A stretch of 13,509 nt of DNA from Chitinophagaceae bacterium (lineage in GTDB: Bacteria; Bacteroidota; Bacteroidia; Chitinophagales; Chitinophagaceae): the NCBI GenBank assembly GCA_020846105.1, contig JADLEN010000122.1, positions 1 through 13,509 on the forward strand. Reading direction: 5' to 3'. The notes beneath the pieces are model-generated. The model did no database searches. It worked only from the letters and a program-made list of their open reading frames with translations, and was not told the origin of the DNA. This document shows positions 7,757 to 13,509 of the stretch, piece by piece. The number at the start of each line of letters is the position of its first letter. Position 1 is the first letter of the stretch. The position numbers and the translations under genes are program-made.

Positions 7757-7834
7757 TATGAAAACTATAACAGCAACATTGGGGTTACAAAGGAGTAAGC
7801 TGAAAATCCTATTTTAGAGTAAGCACTATTTATT

Positions 7835-7851
7835 CAATCAAAAATTGATTG
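7835..7851 (+). promoter_or_regulatory. Inverted repeat abutting the surface-protein start codon
   Basis: CAATCAA (7835-7841) and TTGATTG (7845-7851) form 7-bp arms around an AAA loop, ending 2 nt before the ATG at 7854. In the mRNA this would be a small hairpin at the translation initiation region. It could also be a DNA operator. A regulatory effect is inferred only from position. Confidence 0.4.
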
Positions 7852-7853
7852 TT

Positions 7854-10511
7854 ATGAAAAAAATTTTTACCTATTCGAAAGCAATTACCCTATTGCTTAC
7901 CCTATTGTTTTCTATTGCAGCTGAGGCACAAACTAAAATTAGTTGCCCGCTAATAGTCAACCCATTCAGTAGAACCTATACCTATCTAGCAACAGGCACT
8001 GCGGTAGATGATATTGAAACGGATGAAGCTACGAAGTCTATACCAATAGGATTTACTTTTAAAATAGGTCCATGTGGCGCTCAAAAATCTGCTACTAACA
8101 TTCAGGTATCTTCCAATGGTTGGGCCAAATTATTAACTGCAGGTAGAACTGCAACTACTGGTGGGGCGCCCAATTCATCTTCTACCATTGGCTATACCGT
8201 ATGGCCTGGTTTTGGCGTATGGTGGGGCAATCTTAGTGGTGTAGGTGGCGAGGCTAGCTATGAAACAGAATTGTTGCCTTCAGGCCTCAAAGTTTTTACA
8301 ATGGAATGGAAAAACTGGAAATGGGACCCTACCGCTACTGCGGCTTCTGTTTCTTTTCAGTTGAAATTGTATGAAGGAAGTAATATAGTAGAGTATTGTT
8401 ACAAGATAGAGGCTGGCAGTATTGCTGGTGCTGCTTCTGTGGCAACAGTTGCTTATATTGATGGGCAAACGCCTGCAAGGTCTGTAGCAACATGTTATGA
8501 CTTTGTAATTTTTACAGGCGTTGGTGCAATACCAGTAGTGAATCGCACTGGAGCTTGGGGGCCTGGTTTAGGGGCATATCCACCAGACAATCAAGTTTAC
8601 CAATTTTATCAATCTTGTTGTGGCAAGCCTACTGCAGGTATTATTACCCAGCCAGATAGCGTATGTCCTGGAGCACCTTTTGTAGCCAAAGCTTCTGGCG
8701 CTACCCCCAATCCATTTTCTACCTATGGCGTACAATATCAATGGCAGGCAGCACCAACTGCTACAGGCCCTTGGACCACTATTACAGGCGCGACAATCAC
8801 TTCGCTATCGTTCCCGGGTATTTATAACGATACCTTCTTGAGAATGATTGTACAATGCGATAGTGCTAAGCCTGTACCTATGTATGACACTACACCAGTA
8901 AAACACATCACCCTTATTACGCAGTCATTTAACTGTTATTGTTATTCTGGTGCATCCAACGATATTCTTAATGTGAACATCGGTAATTTAAAATTAATAG
9001 CTGCAGGCAAGGATACCTTAATTAATAATGGTAATGGATTGCCTAGCTTTATAAACAAAGGTATTTATCGTCCATACACTTTATTTACAGGCCTATCGCC
9101 TATCCGAGAAATAAATAGAGATACTACCTACGACTTTTCGGTAATGGGTGTCACGCGGGATACCTTTGCCTTTAGCACTTCCGGAGTTGCTCTGTATATA
9201 GATTATAATGCGGATGGTATTTATAATGCAACCACAGAGTTGGCAGCTTTTAAAGTTATTAGTGGTACCTCTGCCTCGTTTGTTACTAGTTTTACAGTGC
9301 CACCAACAGCTACCTTAGATACAGTGGGTATGCGTGTGGTAATGAAAAAAGGTGCAGCCACAGCAATGGACGTGCCACCCTGTGGTGCATATAATGACGG
9401 AGAGACTGAAGATTATCTTTTGATTATCTCCAACCCTAGATGCCCTGGACCTTTGTTGCCTGGCACTACCTATATTTCAGACACATCCATGTGTGACGGC
9501 TATGCTGCAACTATCTGGAATGTTGGGCACGCAACCAATATGTCTAAAATGCATTGGGAGTGGGAATACTCTTTGGATAATGTTATTTGGGCGAATGTTC
9601 CGATGTCTAAATTTGTAGATACCATTGAACCAATTGTAAGACAGTCTACCTATTATCGATTGAGAATGGTTTGTGAAAATACGCTAGACACAATTTATTC
9701 TAATAAAGTTTATATCAAGCTTAAGCAACCATACAAATGCTATTGTTACAGCATTTCTAAAGGAGGTGCTTTAGGTGACAGCTCAGACATTACAACCTTT
9801 ATAATTGGGACATTTGTTGCCAACTCTGGTGGTCCACATTTAAAAAATCCAGGAGCCAACCGCCGTCGTACCGATCGTACCGATTTGCCTGCTATAGAAT
9901 TGTATTCCCAAGATAAATATCCAATAGCAGTTTATCATACGCTCAAAGGAGCTACTCATGCCAATGCTAAGATTTCAGTATTCATGGATTATAACCACAA
10001 TTTACAATATGATGGTGCATCAGAATTAGCTTGGTCAAGAGTAACGACTGCAACAGATTTTTATCCACATGACACTATTACTATTCCTTTTGCTATTATT
10101 CCTAATGTAGAAACAGGAATGCGAATAGTATTGAATAACGACCTTGGTACAAGCAACCCAAATAGTTTCGGATGTGATGAATTTGAATCTGGCGAAATTG
10201 AGGATTACTTAGTTATTTTCCGTAAAAGGTCTACAGGAATAGGAGAAGTTACAAATGTTGACAATCTTCAAATTTACCCTAACCCTAACAATGGTGCATT
10301 TACAATTTCTTTTAATCCTACTCAAAGCATTAAAGAAGCTAAAGTAATTGTTACAAATATGACTGGTCAGCAAGTATTTGCCGAGCAATATACAAATATC
10401 AGCAGTCAATTTAATAAGAGTATTAGTTTAGGAAATCAAGCTTCAGGCGTTTACTTTATAACACTCGTTGCTGATGGACAGAAATCAGTAAACAAGCTTA
10501 TTGTACGATAA
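7854..10511 (+). CDS. T9SS-exported surface protein with two GEVED modules
   Basis: The 885-residue protein starts at ATG 7854, since this gives a textbook signal peptide (MKK, hydrophobic core, AEA|Q cut at 25/26); an upstream TTG at 7845 is disfavoured. Residues 26-258 form a beta-rich domain with a VSSNGWAKL motif (about 85-93), common in Bacteroidota secreted proteins. Two tandem modules of about 265 residues follow (about 262-527 and 528-790). Each has an Ig-like part, a CYCYS motif (361-365 and 629-633) and a GEVED-type domain with YIDYN or FMDYN, GMR and GETEDYL or GEIEDYL (516-522 and 780-786). Residues about 803-885 are a type A T9SS sorting domain (YPNP at 808-811, GVYFITL near the end). 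It should cross the outer membrane by T9SS and stay on the surface or be released. No catalytic domain is recognised; adhesion or binding is plausible. Confidence 0.92.
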   Translation: MKKIFTYSKAITLLLTLLFSIAAEAQTKISCPLIVNPFSRTYTYLATGTAVDDIETDEATKSIPIGFTFKIGPCGAQKSATNIQVSSNGWAKLLTAGRTATTGGAPNSSSTIGYTVWPGFGVWWGNLSGVGGEASYETELLPSGLKVFTMEWKNWKWDPTATAASVSFQLKLYEGSNIVEYCYKIEAGSIAGAASVATVAYIDGQTPARSVATCYDFVIFTGVGAIPVVNRTGAWGPGLGAYPPDNQVYQFYQSCCGKPTAGIITQPDSVCPGAPFVAKASGATPNPFSTYGVQYQWQAAPTATGPWTTITGATITSLSFPGIYNDTFLRMIVQCDSAKPVPMYDTTPVKHITLITQSFNCYCYSGASNDILNVNIGNLKLIAAGKDTLINNGNGLPSFINKGIYRPYTLFTGLSPIREINRDTTYDFSVMGVTRDTFAFSTSGVALYIDYNADGIYNATTELAAFKVISGTSASFVTSFTVPPTATLDTVGMRVVMKKGAATAMDVPPCGAYNDGETEDYLLIISNPRCPGPLLPGTTYISDTSMCDGYAATIWNVGHATNMSKMHWEWEYSLDNVIWANVPMSKFVDTIEPIVRQSTYYRLRMVCENTLDTIYSNKVYIKLKQPYKCYCYSISKGGALGDSSDITTFIIGTFVANSGGPHLKNPGANRRRTDRTDLPAIELYSQDKYPIAVYHTLKGATHANAKISVFMDYNHNLQYDGASELAWSRVTTATDFYPHDTITIPFAIIPNVETGMRIVLNNDLGTSNPNSFGCDEFESGEIEDYLVIFRKRSTGIGEVTNVDNLQIYPNPNNGAFTISFNPTQSIKEAKVIVTNMTGQQVFAEQYTNISSQFNKSISLGNQASGVYFITLVADGQKSVNKLIVR

Positions 10512-10536
10512 GAGTTTGAATAGATTGAGTGAACAT

Positions 10537-10571
10537 AAAAGCCCAATTTCTACCTAGAAATTGGGCTTTTT
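10537..10571 (+). terminator. Rho-independent terminator of the surface-protein gene
   Basis: A perfect inverted repeat (10537-10552 with 10555-10570, core AGCCCAATTTCT) has a tiny central loop and ends in a T-run. It lies 26 bp after the stop codon. Confidence 0.9.
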
Positions 10572-10607
10572 ATATAAATAAAAGTCCTCAAAAAAACAAC
10601 TAGTTTA

Positions 10608-10646
10608 TTTTGAAAAATAAATATGAATCATTACCTTCGTAAGGTA
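10608..10646 (+). promoter_or_regulatory. Candidate promoter and palindrome of the cold-shock gene
   Basis: TTG (10610-10612) lies 19 bp before TACCTTCG (10632-10639), a 7-of-8 match to TAnnTTTG. The -7 box is the left half of a perfect inverted repeat, TACCTT-CGT-AAGGTA (10632-10646), spanning the expected start site. The leader before the ATG at 10664 would be about 20 nt, shorter than the long cold-box leaders of enteric cspA. Confidence 0.5.
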
Positions 10647-10663
10647 TATTTATAATAAAAACA

Positions 10664-10858
10664 ATGCAACAAGGAAAAGTAAAATTTTTTAATGAAGCCA
10701 AAGGTTTTGGTTTCATTACGCCAAACGACGGCACGCAAGACATTTTTGTACACGCTACAGGTCTTATTGACAAAATTCGTGAGAACGATGAAGTTTCTTA
10801 CGAAGTTCAGGACGGAAAAAAAGGTTTGAATGCCGTAGATGTAAGAATCGCACAGTAA
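10664..10858 (+). CDS. Cold-shock domain protein (CspA family)
   Basis: The 64-residue protein is a single OB-fold cold-shock domain that binds single-stranded nucleic acid and is expected to act as an RNA chaperone. RNP1 is KGFGFI (13-18) and RNP2 is DIFVHA (26-31). The N-terminus GKVKFFN has Phe at residue 8 or 9 where many homologues have Trp (KWFN). Length is normal for the family. It stands alone between two terminators with its own candidate promoter. Whether it is cold-induced cannot be told from the sequence, as CspA paralogues include constitutive members. Confidence 0.96.
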   Translation: MQQGKVKFFNEAKGFGFITPNDGTQDIFVHATGLIDKIRENDEVSYEVQDGKKGLNAVDVRIAQ

Positions 10859-10882
10859 TCAAACCAATTGGCCCCTTAAAAG

Positions 10883-10918
10883 AAAAGGTCTTGCAATATA
10901 TATTGCAAGACCTTTTTT
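10883..10918. terminator. Bidirectional terminator between the csp gene and dapA
   Basis: A 34-bp perfect palindrome (10883-10916, core AGGTCTTGCAATA) has a T-run on its right side and an A-run on its left. It sits between the convergent csp stop (10858) and dapA stop (10938), so it can serve both transcripts. Confidence 0.9.
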
Positions 10919-10937
10919 GGGTGTTTTAAGGAAAGTT

Positions 10938-11825
10938 TTAATTGTCAATCGAGTTTTCAACAAATTCGTTGATTGATGCTTTCGTATTTTCTGAAACATT
11001 TACCAAAGGCAAGCGCAGCGTGTCTCCACAAATATTCATTTTGTTAAGCACGCACTTTGCTCCAGCCGGATTTCCTTCGCAAAAAAGTAAATCAATACCT
11101 TTTAGTAGTTTGTAATGCAGTTTTTTTGCTGTTGTAAAATCACCCGCTATGCCAGCATTTACCATAGTGCAAAAATCTTTTGTGAAACAGTTAGCTGCAA
11201 CAGAAATAACACCACTAAACCCAATTGCCAATTGTGGCACAATCAAATCGTCATCTCCTGATAGGATCGCGAAATGAGGAGGCGCGGTTTGTACATAATC
11301 CATACATTGTTTCATATTTCCGCTAGCCTCTTTGATGGCTACGATGTGCGAAAATTCATTCGCCAAACGTACAGCTGTAGCGGGTAAAATATTGCCTGCT
11401 GTGCGCCCAGGTACATTGTACAAAATAATGGGCAATTTGCAAGCAGTGGCAATAGCTTTGAAATGCTGATAAATACCTTCTTGGGTAGGTTTGTTGTAAT
11501 AAGGCGATACGCTGAGAATGCCAGAAACGCCCGTCCAATCATATGTTTCAATCAATTTTACAACTTCGGCAGTATTATTGCCACCCATACCACAAACCAC
11601 TGGCACACGTCCTGCATTATGCTTTACCACATGCGCGAGAATTGATTTTTTCTCTTCGCTGCTTAGGGTGGGTGTTTCGGCAGTTGTGCCTAGCGCCACA
11701 AGATAATGGACACCATTGGTAATAACGTGGTCTATTAAGGTGCTAAGGCTACTAAAATCGATACTGCCATCATTATGAAAAGGGGTAACAAGTGCTACAC
11801 CGGTACCGCGAAAAATATGGTTCAT
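10938..11825 (-). CDS. dapA: 4-hydroxy-tetrahydrodipicolinate synthase
   Basis: DapA condenses pyruvate with aspartate semialdehyde, the first committed step of the diaminopimelate/lysine pathway, supplying cell-wall precursor. The 295-residue protein matches the family length (E. coli 292). Key residues are present: Lys165 in AIKEASGN (Schiff base), Tyr136 and Arg141 in YNVPGRT, Thr47-Thr48 in GTTAET, and the SPYYNKPTQEG loop at 107-117. Relatives such as N-acetylneuraminate lyase share the fold, but GTTAE and the YNVPGRT arginine favour DapA. It starts at ATG 11823-11825, 30 bp downstream of accA on the same strand with no terminator between, so co-transcription is likely. It ends before a shared bidirectional terminator. 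Confidence 0.96.
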   Translation of the reverse strand: MNHIFRGTGVALVTPFHNDGSIDFSSLSTLIDHVITNGVHYLVALGTTAETPTLSSEEKKSILAHVVKHNAGRVPVVCGMGGNNTAEVVKLIETYDWTGVSGILSVSPYYNKPTQEGIYQHFKAIATACKLPIILYNVPGRTAGNILPATAVRLANEFSHIVAIKEASGNMKQCMDYVQTAPPHFAILSGDDDLIVPQLAIGFSGVISVAANCFTKDFCTMVNAGIAGDFTTAKKLHYKLLKGIDLLFCEGNPAGAKCVLNKMNICGDTLRLPLVNVSENTKASINEFVENSIDN

Positions 11826-11855
11826 TTGTTTTTGTTCTAAAAATTAAAAAGTAAT

Positions 11856-12809
11856 TTATCGTTCTTCGTAAAAGCCCATTTTCGAGAACTTTTCGATACG
11901 GTCGTCGATACGTTTTTCAGCATCTATTTTACTAAGCTCGGCTACAGATTCTATCAAATAACTTTTGAGGGTTGCCGCCATCTCTTCCGGGTTGGTTTGA
12001 GCGCCTCCTAATGGCTCTTTCAGTACATCGTCAACCAAATTAAAACCCAACATATCTTCTGAAGTTAGTTTTAGTTGCTCTGCAGCAGTTACCTTATAAT
12101 CCCAACTGCGCCACAGAATTGTAGAGCAGTTTTCGGGTGAAATTACCGTGTACCAAGTATTTTCGAGCATGGCTACTTTGTCGCCTATGCCGATACCGAG
12201 TGCTCCGCCAGATGCCCCTTCGCCTATGATAACGCATATCACAGGAACGGTAAGGTTAGTCATTTCAAATAAATTTCTAGCAATTGCTTCACCTTGTCCG
12301 CGCTCTTCGGCTTCGAGGCCTGGGAATGCACCGGGAGTGTCTATAAAAGTGATGATGGGATGATTAAATTTTTCAGCCATTTTCATCAATCTCAAAGCTT
12401 TTCGGTAACCTTCTGGGTTTGCCATCCCGAAATTGCGTAGTTGGCGCATCTTAGTATTCGAGCCTTTTTGTTGGCCCAATACCATCACTGGTTTGCCATT
12501 TAGCTTTGCCATTCCACCAACCATGGCCTTATCGTCTTTTACCTGGCGGTCACCAAAGAGTTCTGTAAATTCTGTAAATATCTGATCGATATAAAATAAG
12601 GTATAAGGTCTTTCTGGGTGGCGGCTAAGCTGCACACGCTGCCATGGGCTTAGGTTTTCATAAATCTTGGCACGTGTTGTAGCAATAGTATTTTCCAATT
12701 CTTGGATGGCGCTACTCATGTCAATATTATTTTTAAGTGCCGTTTCTTTAAGCTTATCTAACTGTTGATAAAGCTCTTCAATCGGTTTTTCAAAATCTAG
12801 AAACTGCAT
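11856..12809 (-). CDS. accA: Acetyl-CoA carboxylase carboxyltransferase subunit alpha
   Basis: AccA forms, with AccD, the carboxyltransferase that moves CO2 from carboxybiotin to acetyl-CoA, giving malonyl-CoA for fatty acid synthesis. Starting at ATG 12807-12809 gives 317 residues (E. coli 319) and the conserved N-terminus [12 protein letters not shown] longer in-frame extension to 12890 is rejected because it crosses the promoter and lacks family similarity. Motifs seen are [18 protein letters not shown] (53-70), [19 protein letters not shown] (155-173), [12 protein letters not shown] (197-208, oxyanion-hole glycines) and [11 protein letters not shown] (224-234). An N-terminal helix (8-47) is typical. 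dapA follows 30 bp downstream. accD is not in this window, as is common. Confidence 0.97.
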   Translation of the reverse strand: MQFLDFEKPIEELYQQLDKLKETALKNNIDMSSAIQELENTIATTRAKIYENLSPWQRVQLSRHPERPYTLFYIDQIFTEFTELFGDRQVKDDKAMVGGMAKLNGKPVMVLGQQKGSNTKMRQLRNFGMANPEGYRKALRLMKMAEKFNHPIITFIDTPGAFPGLEAEERGQGEAIARNLFEMTNLTVPVICVIIGEGASGGALGIGIGDKVAMLENTWYTVISPENCSTILWRSWDYKVTAAEQLKLTSEDMLGFNLVDDVLKEPLGGAQTNPEEMAATLKSYLIESVAELSKIDAEKRIDDRIEKFSKMGFYEER

Positions 12810-12833
12810 AAAAAAGTCGTTTTTAATGGACGA

Positions 12834-12861
12834 CAAATGTAGCACAAAAATAATTTTCAAA
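12834..12861 (-). promoter_or_regulatory. Promoter of accA-dapA
   Basis: On the minus strand, TACATTTG (complement of 12834-12841) is an exact -7 element. TTTG (complement of 12858-12861) lies 16 bp upstream, slightly short of the usual spacing. The leader to the ATG at 12809 would be about 18 nt. Confidence 0.55.
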
Positions 12862-12866
12862 GAGTT

Positions 12867-12898
12867 TTGGAATTTCAAAAGAAAAGGCACTATATTTG
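12867..12898 (+). promoter_or_regulatory. Promoter of the tRNA-Asp gene
   Basis: TATATTTG (12891-12898) matches the -7 consensus exactly, and TTG (12867-12869) lies 21 bp upstream. The expected start near 12904 is about 12 nt before the mature tRNA 5' end. Confidence 0.7.
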
Positions 12899-12915
12899 CA
12901 ACCCCAACGGGAAAA

Positions 12916-12989
12916 GGATTGGTAGTTCAGTTGGTTAGAATGCCGCCCTGTCACGGCGGAGGTCGCGGGTTCGAGTCCCGTCCAGTCCG
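12916..12989 (+). tRNA. tRNA-Asp (anticodon GTC)
   Basis: A complete cloverleaf folds by eye. The acceptor stem is GGATTGG with CCAGTCC (one U-G pair), with discriminator G at 12989. The D-arm is TAGTTCAGTTGGTTAGAAT. The anticodon stem CCGCC/GGCGG carries loop CTGTCAC with anticodon GTC at 12950-12952. The T-arm is GCGGG-TTCGAGT-CCCGT. The sequence closely resembles E. coli tRNA-Asp. The 3' CCA is not encoded (the genome reads GCAAA after the acceptor stem), so it must be added by a nucleotidyltransferase. A promoter lies upstream and a hairpin terminator downstream. Confidence 0.97.
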
Positions 12990-13004
12990 CAAAAGAAAAG
13001 ATAA

Positions 13005-13042
13005 ACCCTTGTAAGTCAATGATTTACAAGGGTCTTTTGTTT
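13005..13042 (+). terminator. Terminator downstream of tRNA-Asp
   Basis: ACCCTTGTAA (13005-13014) pairs with TTACAAGGGT (13024-13033) around a 9-nt loop and is followed by CTTTTGTTTT. It lies 15 bp beyond the tRNA 3' end, a normal place for tRNA transcription to stop. Confidence 0.75.
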
Positions 13043-13509
13043 TCGGGGGACACGTAGGGGGGCAAAAAATTGTTCTTTGCTCTTTTAAAGCACACAATAG
13101 ATACCAATAATGTCCCTCGCACTCGTACGCACATGCGCGTATTGTTTTACTTTTCTCCAAAGGAATGGGCATTGTGACAACAAATTAACTGCAAAATTTA
13201 AAATACATTAATTGGTATGCTCGGGTGCAGGTTTCCATACATTGCCCAAACGATTTTTTTTTAAAGTACCAAAGGTTTTCCTTTAATGGCATAATTTCTT
13301 AATGTCTGATTGACATGATTTAATATCCAATCCGAATTCAACTATGCCAAAGCTAAATTTTGGAAAAGGTTTGATCGAATATCACTTTGACTATTAAGCA
13401 ATATTTTCTACTTTGTAGGTCTTGTGAGAAAAGATGCTAATAATAATTGTCCGTTTGGGTCTAAAATTATTGAAACAATAATTTTGTCCGCACTTTTTTT
13501 GTTGCCTCC
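13043..13509. other. Gene-free flank after tRNA-Asp
   Basis: About 470 bp have no frame of 60 codons or more that I can support. A 33-codon frame (ATG at 13110) and a 17-codon frame (ATG near 13343) show no recognisable family. The strip begins with two G-rich 8-mers, GGGGGACA (13045-13052) and GGGGGGCA (13057-13064), then becomes AT-rich. A near-promoter (TTG at 13387, TACTTTG at 13409) is one base short of consensus. A hairpin with flanking repeats lies at 13442-13490. The next gene may lie beyond the right edge. No integrase fragment or copy of the tRNA 3' end is recognisable. Confidence 0.5.
13463..13485. repeat. Perfect inverted repeat AAAATTATTG-AAA-CAATAATTTT
   Basis: Ten-bp perfect arms surround a 3-nt loop. 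No T-run follows immediately; one starts 8 bp later at 13493. AATAATTGTCCG (13442-13453) and AATAATTTTGTCCG (13477-13490) form an imperfect direct repeat overlapping its right arm. It could be a weak terminator, an operator or chance in AT-rich DNA. Confidence 0.5.

Noticed and set aside
7789..7795. AAAGGAG, a Shine-Dalgarno-like sequence
   Set aside because: It is about 58 nt before the surface-protein ATG, too far to act in initiation, and genes here lack SD sequences.
7845..7853. TTG start for the surface protein
   Set aside because: It lies inside an inverted repeat and adds only three residues. The ATG at 7854 gives a normal signal peptide.
12810..12890. N-terminal extension of accA by 27 codons
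   Set aside because: It contains the probable accA promoter and adds residues absent from AccA proteins. The ATG at 12809 gives the standard N-terminus and length.
12826..13014. A plus-strand frame across the tRNA gene
   Set aside because: It spans the accA promoter, tRNA promoter and tRNA, and has no protein similarity.
12951..13172. A 73-codon minus-strand frame ending in RTGRDSNPRPPP
   Set aside because: It reads antisense through the tRNA-Asp gene and its terminator. The RDSNPRPPP tail is the well-known artefact of translating a tRNA complement.
13387..13415. TTG-N19-TACTTTG as a promoter
   Set aside because: The -7 box is one base short of TAnnTTTG and no gene follows within the window.
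1..13509. CRISPR array, insertion sequence, toxin-antitoxin or restriction-type defence system
   Set aside because: No regularly spaced repeats, transposase motifs, terminal inverted repeats or paired small toxin/antitoxin genes were found.

Overview
The window looks like part of a chromosome from an AT-rich member of the Bacteroidota, most likely Chitinophagales or Sphingobacteriales-like. Four signs point there. The large secreted protein carries a type IX secretion (T9SS) C-terminal sorting domain and GEVED domains. DUF3467 and DUF2911 genes are present. Start codons lack Shine-Dalgarno sequences. Several promoters match the Bacteroidota pattern TTG-N17-23-TAnnTTTG. The species cannot be named from this sequence alone.

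Left part (1-4894): the 3' end of a probable polytopic membrane protein gene enters from the left edge. A close-packed rightward set follows: a DUF3467 gene, guaA (GMP synthase), a periplasmic-binding-protein-like gene and a DUF2911/TPR gene. Their gaps are only 24, 21 and 34 bp with no hairpin, so they may share one transcript ending at a bidirectional terminator (about 4861-4896).

Middle (4895-10571): a leftward pair encodes a DEDDy 3'-5' exonuclease and HolA, the clamp-loader delta subunit. They are coupled through a TAGTG stop/start overlap. A rightward gene for a membrane-anchored coiled-coil protein is divergent from the exonuclease gene, and the two 49-bp-spaced starts are served by face-to-face promoters. 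An 885-residue T9SS-exported surface protein follows, built from an N-terminal beta domain and two tandem Ig-like/GEVED modules.

Right part (10572-13509): a small cold-shock protein gene is convergent with the leftward accA-dapA pair (acetyl-CoA carboxylase alpha subunit; 4-hydroxy-tetrahydrodipicolinate synthase). A tRNA-Asp(GTC) gene is divergent from accA. About 470 bp with no convincing gene follows, holding short repeats and a hairpin.

Most of the window is core metabolism and replication. I found no clear defence, mobile or otherwise new multi-gene system. The best leads are the exonuclease-holA coupling, the opposing promoters at 6631-6715, the modular surface protein with repeated cysteine motifs, and the gene-free flank of the tRNA.
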